NCBI GenBank assembly: GCA_024138015.1
Contig: JAMXBB010000011.1
Location: 26,225,984-26,289,983 of the forward strand
Direction of reading: 5' to 3'
Source: Lumnitzera littorea
Taxonomy: Eukaryota; Streptophyta; Magnoliopsida; Myrtales; Combretaceae
Length of the DNA: 64,000 nucleotides
Below, piece after piece: positions 45,700-57,062 of this stretch (positions within the stretch are counted from its first letter, which is position 1; the number at the start of each line of letters is the position of its first letter). The notes beneath the pieces are model-generated. The model searched no databases. It worked only from the letters and a program-made list of their open reading frames with translations, and had not been told where the DNA came from. The position numbers and the translations under genes were made by a program.

Positions 45700-47340
45700 T
45701 CCTAATCACGATAATGTTTTGAAGTTATTCGAGTAAGATCCTAGAATTATAACAATTGAGCTGCAGAAAATATAAATATATTAAAATTTGAAAGAAATTT
45801 TTTACAAAATAGACTCATCCTAGTTTAATTTTCTGATGAGTTGAATATAGCGTTGCCTCTCCTCATTAAGAGGACATAGTTGATTGAAATTCCCTGCTAC
45901 TAAATTAAAAGGATCAGCTATTCCATTTCAGTACATATTAAGTTGTATTAAGCGGTCATTGTGTTTGAACTTAGGTGCTTAGATGGGGCTTTAAAAGCAT
46001 CGAAAACTCAATGTTTAGTCAAATGTGGTACCATGATCGAAGATTAAGTTAAAGAATCGACATACCTCATGAAAAAACACTCAAATTTCATAAATAAGAT
46101 TTGTACAAACTAAGAAATTGGGAGGATAGATGGGATTTCATTCAGATCTCACTTGTGAGATGTAAACGAAGTTGGATACCCAATTTTTTCTATGACCTGT
46201 GATTGAATGGAACCATATTCCGATGTCCTATAAAAGGGAACTTCATTCAACTCATTATGTAAGATCTAAATGAAAACCTAGCAAAAGCTTGAAGAGAGAA
46301 ATTTGTAGACATTTTATTCGAATGAAGTAGGTGAGTTCCGAATGAAGTAGCTGCGTCGAACTTCATACTTGCTTGAAATTTATAACTTTTTGCTTGAAAG
46401 AAGTTTGTCATCTCAAGGAATTAAGACGTAATTTTTTCAATAGGTCTTGATCTAGTCTCAGTTAAATCTAATAGTTACAAGCAACTTTGATAACAACATT
46501 CATTTGTAATGTCCCTTAAAAGAGTCACCTTTTATATATAATATTTGGTTCGCACAACGTGATGGTACAAGGAGAATAGTACGATAAAATACATTTTTAC
46601 AATATTTGAATGTATAATATAGGATATAGTTTTTTTTAGTGATGTCTAACGTTTGTTATGCACGAGTACTATACTAGACATTGTACTTTAATAGTTAGAC
46701 CTTTTTATATTCTCCGTGTCTATTTAACTACAACTTTTTTTTACATTATTCAACTGTTAAAATTTGAAGAGATTATTTGACTCATATAATTGAATGCATT
46801 ATATATAATATCAAATAAAGGACGATAGATTTGCTACTTAATTAAATAAATTCAATATAGTAAAATATTACTTTAATCGTTAATGTGCATAATATAACAA
46901 TTTGATATATATATATATATATAATAAATTACAATAGTTTATCTTAATATTTAATAACTAAAATATTTATTAAATCAATATTGTAACACAATTGCATCTA
47001 AACAATCCAGTCTAAAACATCGAATAAACAAAAATTAGTACTACTTACGCTCAGTACCATCCACTTTGAACAATATGAACAGACTCAAACTTTAACTAAA
47101 ATAACTATTGGATAAAAATACAATCTTCACAACCCTCGATATATCAGAAAGTCGATTCATAGGTTTTGTGGATCTACTCTAATTCATTCAAATAATAACA
47201 TGGAATTTCAAAATAATATCCTGTGTTCTCACTTTCTCCTAATTCTCAATATGTAATTAAACAGTACATAATTGAAAAGTAATGAAAAGAAAAGAAAACT
47301 CAGTAATCGCCAATCAGAAAAGATATACTTTAGCTTTTTA
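45700..47340. other. AT-rich intergenic DNA with a possible isolated promoter
   Basis: No gene recognised. CCTATAAAAGGGAAC near 46228 is a good TATA box followed by an A/G-rich leader ending near 46310, reminiscent of an LTR, but no LTR ends, primer site or ORF follow. A (TA)n run lies at 46905-46923. Confidence 0.35.
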
Positions 47341-47379
47341 GCTTAAATTGAAAATTGAAACTATTCTTTCTTAATGGCC

Positions 47380-48500
47380 CAGTCACAGGCGAAGCCTCCT
47401 TGGTTTTCTTGGTTGGTGTGAGGGTTAGATTTGCATTTTACGTGGGGGACTGGCTTCCCGGTTCGTTGTTGCTCTTTAAGGGTGAGCATGCAAACAAAGC
47501 AGTCCCTAAAGGTATGCATCGTCTTGGGGCGGCTTAATATCCCCGAGGGGAGGAGAGGTTGGAGAGGCGTGGCATATCCAGTCTTCTTTTGTTGGGAGAG
47601 CTTCGCTCGGCTACTCTTTCCCCTCTACCGTTGCGAGTCCAAGTAGTCGGCCTTGTGCCAGCCATTTCCTTCCACCTTGCTCTTTCTAGAACTTGACCGA
47701 GGTTAGAAAGGAGCCAGGAAATGAAGAGCCAATTCGGCTGGTTGGGCAAGGACGGGGAGCTACATAACCTTGCGAGAACGTAGTCGCATTACTGGTATTT
47801 TCTCTCTTCGACGTCCCTCTGGCAGGGTGGTTCGCAAGAAAGCGGTGACACTGCCAGATTCCTCCTTATCCAGGAATTGCCTAAACATTCCTCTTCTCCT
47901 GGCCTTTTCGTCTTTCCCTGACCTTTCTTGAGTTAAGAAGCTTGAAGGATAAAAAAAGCAACTACTTGGCATCGTTGTTGAGGTTAGAGCTAAGGACCCT
48001 AAGGTGTTGCCCTACCATACTTGTCGGCTGGGAGTGGATTGCAGGGGACATCTGTATGGTGCGGAGACTCCTTTTAGTTGAGTCGTTGACTGGAAGGCTA
48101 AAGATATGGTCGGAGGCAACAATGCACTCCAATCACAAACAAGGAAATAGGGGTTGGAGGGATTGATACAGGATCAGCCCTTTCCAGTTGCCTTTTAAGG
48201 ACCTTTTCGGTCGAGGTTTAATTGCAAGTGCCCGCATGAGTCTTCTGGTTCTAAGGGAGCGAAAGGATCGTATGTATTCATGCAAGATTTATTTTTCTTG
48301 GTTGTTGTCATGTGTCGGGTTATGATGCCGATGCTATTATTATTATTGTAATTGTCAATCGCTGTCGTACGTCGGGTCGGGATGCAGGCCTTCCCTAAGT
48401 GCCGCTTGGCGATTTGAAGTAATGGATCTTTATTCACTTTGTTTCTCTTGTTGTTCTACTGGCCTTTTCTTACTTCTTTGCCTAGTACCTTCTCGCCCCC
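47380..48500. other. GC-richer foreign-looking block, organelle-derived or retroelement 3' region
   Basis: Composition changes sharply from the AT-rich flanks to near-balanced, with phrases such as CTTCCCGGTTCGTTG, AAGGGAGCGAAAGGATCG and CCTGACCTTTCTTGAG that look like plant mitochondrial intergenic DNA. No conserved gene was read in any frame; several overlapping ORFs on both strands reflect GC content. The right part (about 47950-48500) could instead be the 3' region or LTR of element D, since a G-rich run (minus strand TTGGGGGGCGAG) lies near 48500. I cannot decide between these. Confidence 0.4.
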
Positions 48501-48861
48501 CAACTCTTCTTAGCTATTGATCCACGAGGAGAGTAATTGTAAGGGTGGTCCTTTTATCATTTAAACATTTGAAATGGTAAATGTAATGATAACTAGTTAC
48601 CGTGTTGATTTTTGTGTTTTTGATCGACTTTTAATTCTCCGATGACCTACTGATTAATCGAATATTTACTACTGGGACATGTGTCAGGGAAGATTTGGTG
48701 TGTGTTAATCATACATAGGTGCATGAGATCGCGCTTCATCACTGAGCTTTGAAGTGATAATTAGATTTGCGCGTGGTGATTTTAGCCATTAGATTGCTAA
48801 AACACACAGCAAAATCATCCAATATGCTATAACTTCATTGTAATTGTCCCCTCCTTCTCGT

Positions 48862-48869
48862 TATAAATA
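48862..48869 (+). promoter_or_regulatory. TATA box of the element D antisense ORF
   Basis: TATAAATA, 127 bases before the ATG at 48996, followed by a CT-rich leader (TTCTTACTTTTCCTTTTC). Good spacing for a start site near 48895. Confidence 0.6.
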
Positions 48870-48995
48870 GGTGTACAACTTTGTGTGCCATTCTTACTTT
48901 TCCTTTTCTTACGCCTCACTTGCTATAGAGTGTTTTGCTAGGGTTCTTTCTAATTTTCAGCCTCTTACACTTTGTTGTCTTGGTCATTGGTCATA

Positions 48996-50050
48996 ATGGC
49001 GGATTCTCAAGGTATGCTTCTTTTGAGGGTTTAGTGAGAATTGTCTATAGGGAGCATGGTGAGAGAGTTGTTGTCCCTTAGCGATGGTGACCACTTTTGG
49101 CACTGTTAGCATCAAGCAGTAGTGTGTATAGTTTGGATTGGGTGGTAGAAAAGGGAGGTTAATTGCATGTTTATCCTTTGACATTTGTGCTAATGATGAT
49201 GAAGGCAAATGTAGTATGATGCCATTGTATTCTTCCTTTATGGATAATGAGACTAAATCGGATGCTACCCTAAGTGTCATCTTGGAGTTGGAGGTTAGGC
49301 GTTCTCTTTGACAGTATGTTCGTCCTCTTCCCTAAGGGTAATTAATAACCATTCCTAAGGTGTGCGATTGGGTTCCCCTTATTGGAGAGAGATTCTTTTT
49401 CCTTAACGCATTTTGACAATGGTCTTTGGATTCCCTTTACAGAGTTTTAGGAGGAGTTTTTTGATATCATCATCTTAATCCAAGTTAGCCCAGGCCAAAC
49501 AATTGGCACCTCTTGGTGGCATTTTAGGCTTCATGCATGTGGTAGTTTAGAGGGTAACCCCTTAGCTTTGCTAAATTTTTTAGGGGTGAAGCGATCTCCA
49601 GACGAGTGGTATTATCGACAATATAGGAAGTTGATCAATAAATTAGATTTATTTATACATGATTAGAAGTAAAAGTATATGCTAGTTAGTTTGGAGTTTG
49701 ATGTTGAATTTTGGTATTATTGGGTGAAACTGATCAGGACCTCAAATTGTGAAGATTTGGGTTTGAACAACCAATAGATGGTTGTAAAGCTTTTGTTTTG
49801 GTTGAATAAGAGGGGTGGAACTTAGGATTAAAGGTTATTGTAGAGCGTTATTTCAAGAGGGAATTGCTTACCTTTGAAAGGGAGAGGGTTACATTGAGAA
49901 GGACATTTATAAGTTGCAAGGTAAAGTCAAGGAAGGTACTACCCGCTACTCTTGTTGTGTTGAGGTGAGCTTGTAGTTGGGATCATCATTTGTTACCGAA
50001 AGAAGTGGTTCCTTCACCAATGGACTACTAACCACCGGGCCTTTCATTTG
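48996..50050 (+). pseudogene. Element D opposite-strand ORF, first part (putative gypsy-type transposon domain)
   Basis: ATG at 48996 gives MADSQ, then AAG|GTATGC at 49010, a good splice donor. From about 49420 a frame reads DNGLWIPFTEF, VSPGQTIGTSWWHFRLHAC, ALLNFLGVKRSPDEWYY and LDLFIHD with scattered stops, matching the plant domain annotated as putative gypsy-type transposon (Pfam Transposase_28 family, by recognition). Despite that name, no transposase activity is known for it. Stops near 49450 and 49663 fall at Gln- or Glu-like places. The gene continues at 52720 after an insertion. Confidence 0.6.
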
Positions 50051-50206
50051 TGCCCACCCTTAAGGCCTCCAATATTTCATCATAAGGATTCTCTCTTGTT
50101 AGCTTGTTGAGGATGAGCTTTAGTACATAGAAGAGCTGTGGAAGAACTCCTTGAAGACATAGCTCGAACAGACTTTGCTTTGCTTAGACTCTTGCCCAGT
50201 TGTCAA

Positions 50207-50269
50207 CCTGCTGAGTGTCGAGGTCGACCTGCCAAGTGTCGAGGACGAGTTGATGAGTGTTGAGTCTAA
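50207..50269 (+). repeat. Three 21-bp tandem repeats
   Basis: CCTGCTGAGTGTCGAGGTCGA, CCTGCCAAGTGTCGAGGACGA and a third, more diverged copy. Found just before an LTR-like segment. Confidence 0.75.
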
Positions 50270-50329
50270 GGACACTATTCGTTGAGCTCAAAGACACTAT
50301 ATGCCAAGCTCTACTCTTTCATCTTACCG

Positions 50330-50964
50330 AACTGCAATCACATCTAGTCGCCCTAATAGCTCCCAATGCAGCTTATCAATAGCAGTCCCAACATTAGCTT
50401 AGTTCAGCTACAATGCCTCAAGATCTTAGAACACAAACACATCGACAAGCTACCACCTGTCTCTTGCTTTTCTGATACTTATACTATATTCCTTTTTGTC
50501 CTTTGTCATATTTACCCCTTTTCAAGCATATTAGGAATCTTTTTTTATATTGTCTTTTATGTAATTTTCCATTATTGTATTATTACCCTAAACGATTTAC
50601 TATAAATAAACCTTTTTATTGTAGCCGCATTCATCTTACACTTTATAAGTTAACAAATATCCTTGTTCTTGCGAAATACTCTTCTTCGAGTACAACCCCG
50701 TTCTCACACTCTTATATAATCTTACCGAATAGCTCGAGATTAGTGGTGAGTGAACCTTAATATTAACTTGTGTATCATATCAGGCAAAGTACTGAATTGT
50801 ATTGTGTTTGTTGATGCGTCATATCCTACGACCAGCTTCACGAAAGCTATTGTATTTATCGACCTATAGTTTCCCTCTTTCTTCGATACTTTGAATGATC
50901 CACCTGGTTACTACTTCCTATGGTAAGTCCTAGTTATTAACTCAGCTCTTAAGCACATTATATA
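50330..50964 (+). repeat. LTR-like segment of a third element (E), 3' part, plus strand
   Basis: TATAAATA at 50601 is a promoter candidate and the segment ends just before a Met-tRNA-type primer site at 50969. The left border is not defined and may lie as far left as 50097. No partner LTR was found, so this is an incomplete element inserted in the element D antisense gene. Confidence 0.5.
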
Positions 50965-50968
50965 ATCT

Positions 50969-50980
50969 TGGTATTAAAGC
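50969..50980 (+). other. Primer-binding site of element E, initiator Met tRNA type
   Basis: TGGTATTAAAGC, the same decayed version of TGGTATCAGAGC as in element B (9147-9158), preceded by ATCT as is usual after LTR ends. Confidence 0.65.
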
Positions 50981-51474
50981 TTGAGATTGCAACTAAAAGC
51001 TAAGTATTTTAGTAGTTACCTTTTGTTATAGTTTGTTATACCTTGTTCTTTAGTGGAAAAATAGAGTAAGTCCTCAAGTCACTGTATGAGATCATATTAT
51101 CAAAGTTGTTTGTAATTTTTTATCGAAGTAGTAGATTTCCTAACGTTTTGTATTGAGAATGTCGAATCTTAGTGTTTAAGGAGAGATTAATAATGCCAAG
51201 AGTGATGCTCATGGTTACAGTAGTGTTATCCAATAGATCCCATGAATTACTGATGAACAATTGTAAAACCTAATTGCTATTGTGGCCAACTTGGCTATTT
51301 TTGTATAGAAGGTAGTAGACATTAGGCTTTAAGAGAGAGTTGATGAATGAGGTCGAGAAGTGAGAGATGAGCCAAGAAGACAAGCAATTGAGCATAGAGC
51401 GCCAGAAGTTGTTAATTTGAACCCGGTTCCACTTCAACATGTTGAAAGGCTTGTGAAGAGGAGACTCAAGTTAG
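50981..51474 (+). pseudogene. Element E leader and short gag-like remnant
   Basis: An AT-rich leader, then a frame starting near 51161 (MSNLSV) with stops, polar and Arg/Glu-rich (REVRDEPRRQAIEHRAPEV), resembling the N-terminal gag region of gypsy elements. There is no diagnostic motif. It ends where Athila-like LTR sequence begins. Confidence 0.35.
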
Positions 51475-52372
51475 ATGAATTTTGCATCTATTATATAAAG
51501 TCTCCTTAGGGATTTTTATTACAATCTTTTAGATGACTTTTGGAGAGGGTCAAAAGGACAAAACACTTAACAGAGAGATGCAATTTAATATTCAAAATTT
51601 AAGATCCTTTATTAGTTTCATGGCTTATTCTTCTGTGTTTTCTTTAGATTTTGTTCAAGATTGTTTCTTTACCACAAATAGTGCATAGATTTATTATATC
51701 TAGGTTTTGTGGAACCTAGAATTTAGTAAATACTTTTCTTTGAGTAAATTATGTGTTTTGATTGATATTTCCTATGATGTTGATCTAAAAATGTGATATT
51801 ATGCAAGAGAATCAAGATATTGCTTGTGTGATTGAATTAAGGCATAATTGATGAAGATTATTGCAAGTTTAGAGATAAATTGCAAAGTCTTTTCAAATCT
51901 TTATTATTATCTTTAAGAGAATTTACTGTTCTTTAATGCAATTTTTGATTATGCTCTTAAGAAGAGATCCTAATAGGTAATCTAAAGATTAAGGTTAATA
52001 TATTTAAGAAAGTTATTAACTTTATTAGAGGATTCTTTCGGTGAAAGACTTTATAAATTGATTTAGATCATTTTTAGTAAAAGTCACATATTTAATTTTA
52101 AGGGAAGTAGGATCTAGGTATGACATTAAATCTTGAGTTAATCTTTAATTGAATCGCTTTCTTATTAATTTCTTTAGTTGAGTCTTGGTTAATTAGTAGA
52201 TTAGTCATTAGTAGTAATTTAGATTAATTTCTTTAATTTTCTTGAATTCATTATTTATTGGTTAGATAATAAAGAGAAAGTTAGTATTAATAATCATAGT
52301 CCTCATAGGAATGACATCTGTTTTATTAAACTATACAACTAAATCAATAGGTGCGCTTGCCTTATACTAGCT
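51475..52372 (+). repeat. Decayed Athila LTR remnant (R/U5 part)
   Basis: Shares in order with the element C LTR: a TATATAAAG box followed by TAGGGATTTT, the GGAACCTAGAATTTAG block, a TTAAGGTTAATAT...TTATTAACTTTA block, a GGGAAGTAGGATCTAGG block, a GGTTAGATAATA block and the end AATAGGTGCGCTTGCCTTATA. No primer site follows, so this is a 3' or solo copy. The U3 part is missing. Confidence 0.75.
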
Positions 52373-52719
52373 ATTCATGTTAGGGATATAGGTTTCTTCA
52401 ATGGAGGCATTGGTAGGGAGATTCTGAGGGGTTGTCTTCCTCGAGAGTAAGCTACCTTAGATGCGAGATTTAGAGGGTTGGCTAAAGAAGATGCATGAGG
52501 TTAGCTTTTGCTAAGTTGCATGAGGTAAATGTTTGATTTTGTTATGCTTGAAGGCTTAGTCTTACAGTTTGTTACTTGACATGGTTGTTTAATTGCAGGA
52601 TGGCTTATATGTTGTATGGGCCTTTGATTTGTTGTTGTTGGAGAGGAGAAGGTAGAATAGCTTCGTTATCAATTTCAGGAAAAGAGTAGGCAAATGACTA
52701 ACAATGCTTTGTTTCTATT

Positions 52720-53275
52720 TTAGATGATGCAAGAGGCTAAGGAAGAGCTGTAATATATCCATCGAATGATGAATGAGAGGATAAAGCAAGTTGCGAAGAC
52801 TATCTTGAGTCTTTGTGTGGAGTTGGCAAAGGCTAATCAATGCAATAACAACTTGAGTGCTGAGTTGGAATAGGAGAAGGGTGAATGTCGAATCTTACAA
52901 GAAGTGAATTTAGCCCTAGGTAGGAGGGAGAAAGAGCCTAGGGCACTTGTTCATACTTAAAAGGAGGAGGTGAGATGGTAGGGGAAGGTGGTTGCTAATT
53001 TGGAGAGAGGCAACATTATTATGGATGCCGTTAGGAAGAAGATGATTGAGAAGATCATGGCTAGCAAGCAATGGGATGCAATTTGTACCCAAAAATATTT
53101 AAAGGGTTCGAAATTATTCAAGAGAAGGTTTTAGATGGGCTTAGATGTCAGTTGCTTAACCCTCATGGATGAGCTCAAGAATGGGGTTGACCTAATTGAG
53201 GTTGAGAGTGAAGTGTCTCATGATGAAGATCTAGTTGTAGTGGAAGGAGATTTGCTTGAGGGAGTGGGAGATTAA
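52720..53275 (+). pseudogene. Element D opposite-strand ORF, second part (coiled coil and acidic tail)
   Basis: The frame reads MMNERIKQVAKTILSLCVEL, LSAELE, RREKEPRALVHT, VVANLERGNIIMDAVRKKM and then LTLMDELKNGVDLIEVESEV with an acidic end, stop near 53273. It is Glu/Lys-rich and heptad-like, fitting the C-terminal coiled-coil part of plant gypsy-type antisense ORFs. Stops at about 52750, 52872, 52960, 52979 and 53134, mostly TAG or TAA at Gln/Glu/Trp-like sites. Confidence 0.55.
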
Positions 53276-53779
53276 GAATAAAATCTTTCATAACCTATTG
53301 GACAAAGGGATGATATGCCTATGGCCTTGCATTATGGCGTTTATGCAGATTTGCCTCCTCAAAGTTCCATTGATGGTAAGGGTGGATTGTCTTAAGATCT
53401 TAATGCGACCTTTTTCGGTGAAGGTTCTCATTATGGAGATGAGCGTTAACTCATTTTTTTTTCCTATTGTATTTCAATAGATTAGTATGTCAGGTTAACC
53501 TTTGTAAGACATTTAATTTGAAAGGACTATTGTTCTCTTCTCAAGTTGCACTGCCAACCCCTTAGGCCCCTTCTCTTTTCTCTCTCTTTTGTTTCTTTTA
53601 GTGCTTTGTTAGGGTTCTATGGTCCCGAGATCACATTGGGACTTTGAGGATTTTAGGACACTTGAGATGTATAGTTTGTTTGAATGAAAGATATATCATA
53701 GAGGAAGAATTTTCATTTATATATTGTGATATTATAGGATCATTTGAAGTGTATCCTGAGATTTTGAGTGTTCCATGCT
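53276..53779. other. Element D convergent region between antisense ORF and integrase
   Basis: Both genes end toward this segment. It has no clear coding, and the short ORFs on both strands lack motifs. Confidence 0.4.
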
Positions 53780-54800
53780 CTTGGTATGGGTTCACCGTTA
53801 AGCCTTTTGAGCTTGTGTACTCCATTTCCTAAGTCATGTTTGACTCTTATCGGGTCTTAGCAATTAAGGACTAATTTTCCTTGTCCTTCACTTAATCTAG
53901 TTTCTTCAAGTTTTTGGTAGACCTAGTTGTTGAGTTGGAATGCCTTGTACCTCACGTTCTTATCATGATATTTGCCTGCTTTATGCTGGTAGGTGGCTAT
54001 TTGAGCCATTTCTAGGTTATGGACCACTTTAATGGTGTCTAAATTAGCATAAAGGCTGATTTGATTGGTCATTACATCAAAGGTTTATGTTCAAATGTTT
54101 AGGAGCTCCAGTTCTATAGATAGGATCGCTTTTGAGCCAAAGGCCAGTTAAAAAGGGGTTTCATTGGTGGAGGTTTTGTGGGTCTTTCGATATCCTTAAA
54201 GGATGTTAGGATCTTGTCTGTCTACGTTCCTTTAGCTTGATCTAGTCTTTTCTTTAGGCTGTTAAGGAATGTCTCACTTACGGCTTTCACTTATCCATTA
54301 GATTGGGGGTATGCTATGGAGGTGTAATGAATGTTAGCATGATATGCTTCACAAAGGTTGTTGAATTGTTAGTTATCAAACTAGGTTCTATTATCTGTAA
54401 TGATGATGTGTGGGACACTGAATCTAGTAAGGATGTTTTTGAGGACAATAGCTTCCATACTCTTCTTACTTACTTTGGGTATGACTTTCGCCTTGATTTA
54501 TTTGGTGAAGTAATCAATGGATACGATTATGTATTGTCATTGGCCAGTGGCTTGGGAGAAAAGGCTAAGTATGTCGATTCCTCATTAAGCGAAGGGCGAC
54601 AAGTTGGTGAGTGGTTGTAGGTTGATATTTGGTGCATGTTTGATTGGGGTGTATTTTTGGCATTAAAGACAACTTTGCACCATATGCTTTGTATCTTTCT
54701 TCATGGTAGGCCAGTAATAACAAAGTTAAAGAGCTTGAATGTAAAGAGCTTGGCTCTTATGTGATTGCTTCATACTCCGCTATGTAATTCCTCTAAGACA
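53780..54800 (-). pseudogene. Element D integrase, heavily decayed
   Basis: Read on the minus strand: a zinc-domain remnant near 54790-54650 with closing Cys pair, then WGIDILSLFSQATGQ (first Asp), IIVSIDYFTK, ILTRFSVPHIIITDNRT (second Asp) and IAYPQSNG followed by VKAVSETFLNSLKKRLDQAKG (the Glu side). The C-terminal part near 54000-53790 resembles YHDKNVRYKAFQL and HDLGNGVHKLKRLNG. Frames shift often and stops are frequent. The plus-strand ORF at 54303-54620 is its shadow. Confidence 0.75.
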
Positions 54801-55059
54801 TTGGCCATCTTCTTTTTAGAGACATCATAGCAGGGGGATGCTATGATTATATATGAGGTTGTCGAGTGAGGTGTAGTTGGTTGCATTATACATTAGCTTC
54901 TTCACCTCCTTTAGGTTCCTTGGTACCTTGCCATGCTTTAAATAGTCCCTGATGGGATCTATCTAGCTTGATTCAGTTGTTACTAGGCATATATTTAAGA
55001 TTTCGTAGTGTTGTTTGTTGGTGCTCCTTTCTCGCATGTACTTAAAAAAGATTCCTTTC

Positions 55060-55440
55060 CTTTCTTTCTTAATCGAGAATGTTGGTAAAGGTGTATTTTG
55101 ACAATTTGCTTGCCTTAAAGTTCTCAATTCGAGGAACTTTGTTAATGTTCCATGATAAGATTTCCACGATAAGGCCTTTGACTATGTATAGGTACTTGGT
55201 CATACCCTTATCCTTTGCCTTATATTGGCCATTTTAGATCACCAACAAGGAAGCAAAGAAAATTGCTAATTTCTTTACGTTTGTGTCCTTTACTAGTTTG
55301 AGGCCATCTATGAGGGCCTCATGTGAGGCTTTTATCCTATATGGTCCATTCAATACTATTTCTTCTCTACTCCCTTATCAGGTGGATAATCCATTGACAT
55401 GAAGGATCTATATCGGTTTGTCATAATTGTCTCATGTTTC
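55060..55440 (-). pseudogene. Element D second (archaeal-type) RNase H
   Basis: Minus strand: ILHVNGLST, REEIVLNGPYRIKAS, then EALIDGLKLVKDTNVKKLAI, YKAKDKGMTKYLYIVKGL and INKVPRIENFKASKL. This is the second RNase H of Tat elements, with the first Asp replaced (HVNG for the usual VDG). Stops and a small deletion remove the E-A-E-Y start. Its presence assigns element D to the same lineage as element A. Confidence 0.75.
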
Positions 55441-57062
55441 CTCTTCCCTTGTATATTTGACAATGAAATCTACTAATACTTATACCTTGAGGGCTTCGCA
55501 GGGATGGTATTAGACTTCATACATGTTGATAACTAGCATATATTTCACCATTAGTCCTGATGCATCCAACCTTTTTAGGATGTTTTGTAGTAGTTAATTG
55601 ATTAAGACCATAACCTCGTGTACTTCAAAGTACGACTCCATTTTCCTGGTTGCACTATTGTGAGAGCAAATCTCCACTTTGGAGTAGTAAACCCTTGGTC
55701 CTTGAAGGATGTGGCTTGTCTAGTAGATGGGTTAGTGCTCCTTAGGGCTTGTTCGTTAACTTAGGGGTATGGATACAACTCTTCTCTAAAACAGGCTTAA
55801 GGAGCATGGGTAGTGTGGTTAAGAGCAACTTAAGCTTTCTAAAGGTTGCTTGGCATTGGTCTATTTACTAAAAATTTGAGGGGTTCTTTAGTATTTTGAA
55901 TAACTCCCACGTACTTGTTTGTGCTCTTTGACACAAATTTGTTAAGCGCGGTTATTCGCATTTGAGGTATTGAACTCTCTTGACCAATTTGGGGGGTTAC
56001 ATGTCAAGGACAGCCTAGATCTTCTTCGAGTTAGCTTCAATCTCACATTAAAAAACCATGAATCTAATAAACTTTTTTGAGCCTATTAGAAAAACACACC
56101 TTTGGGGGTTAAGTTTCATGTTAAAGTACCTTAAACTATTGAATGTTTTTCGAAGGTCATGGAGATGATCCTCATGCTGCATACTTTTTATGATCATTTT
56201 GTCTATGTAAACCTCCATGTTGTATCTAAGTGAGATTTGAACATTTTTGCCATGATTCTCTAGTATGTTGCTTCAACATTTTTTAGATTAAAGGACATGA
56301 CTTTGTAGTAATACGTTACGGAGTTTGTGATAAAAGAGGTGTAAATATAGTCTTTTGGTTCCATTATTATCTAGTGGTGGCCTGAGAAGGAGTCTATAAA
56401 GCAAGCACATGTTTGGATGTGGAATTGATAAGATGATTGATTTTTGAGAGGGGACAGTTGTCCTTTAGACAAGCTTTATTTAGGTCAATATAGTCAATGC
56501 ATACGTGCCACTTCTCCTTAGTCTTTTCATTAGCACAACATTAGCTAGATTAGGTATTTTTCCTCTTTAATGAACCCAACTTTTAATAATTTGTGTACTT
56601 CTTCTTCTATTACCACTTGTTACTTTATGGCAAAGTGCCTCTTTTTCTGCTTGATAGGTTTGGCATCTTTATTGATGTTAACACATTGTATCCCAAAGTC
56701 GAGGGAGAGCTTGACATGTCAAACAGTGACTAGGCGAACACATCTTCATTGGAGCAGAGGAGAGCAATATAATTGATACACATGCACCACTTCTCGTTGG
56801 CCTTTTTGACTAGCATAACATTTATTAGGCAAGTTAGGTATTTTTCCTCTCTATTGAACTTAACTTTTAACAATTTTTGTACTTCTTCTTCTATTACTAC
56901 CCATTGTTTTGCGGCAAAGTGCCTCTTTTTCTACTTGATAAGTTTAGCATCTTTATTGATGCTAAGTCACTTTGTTGCAATGTCAAGAGAGATGCCTAGC
57001 ATGTAAAATGGTGACTGGACTAACATGTCCTTACTGGAGTAGAGGAGAGTGACAAGCCATTG
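55441..57062 (-). pseudogene. Element D reverse transcriptase and first RNase H, with duplicated N-terminal RT segment
   Basis: Minus strand: RT lead-in VVIEEEVQKLLKVKFNREEKY (copy at 56779-57062) and again VVIEEEVHKLLKVGFIKEEKY (copy at 56495-56778), then CIDYIDLNKACLKDNCPLSK near 56490-56440. Beyond this the palm is frame-broken and the Y-x-D-D is not readable. Connection and RNase H remnants (KFVSKSTNKY, SGLMVKYMLV, VLVDFIVKYT) run to 55441. Plus-strand ORFs at 56570-57006 are shadows. Highly decayed, older than elements B and C by appearance. Confidence 0.7.
56495..57062. repeat. 284-bp tandem duplication inside element D RT
   Basis: TAGGTATTTTTCCTCT occurs at 56551 and 56835, and the flanking sequence aligns over the whole unit (56495-56778 against 56779-57062) with moderate divergence. 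The unit carries the N-terminal RT coding on the minus strand. Confidence 0.85.

Larger units (their letters stand above)
48500..57062 (-). mobile_element. Element D: decayed Tat-lineage Ty3/gypsy element, minus strand, with an opposite-strand ORF
   Basis: Minus-strand pol pieces run from 57062 down to about 53780: RT, RNase H, second RNase H, integrase. Downstream of integrase (lower coordinates) lies a plus-strand gene from 48996 to about 53275. A second RNase H and an antisense ORF between integrase and the 3' LTR are known in Grande/Retand-type Tat elements. Gag and protease were not found and appear lost at about 57062. Neither LTR is defined. At least one other element interrupts the antisense gene (about 50.1-52.4 kb). 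Confidence 0.75.

Noticed and set aside
47355..48166. Several overlapping ORFs on both strands
   Set aside because: They reflect the GC-rich composition of the block; none shows conserved motifs.
54303..54620. 105-residue plus-strand ORF
   Set aside because: It is the reverse of the element D integrase core; the minus strand carries the conserved motifs.
56570..57006. Two similar plus-strand ORFs that look like a duplicated small gene
   Set aside because: They are shadows of the duplicated RT segment on the minus strand; repeated Leu/Ser/Cys content has no motif.
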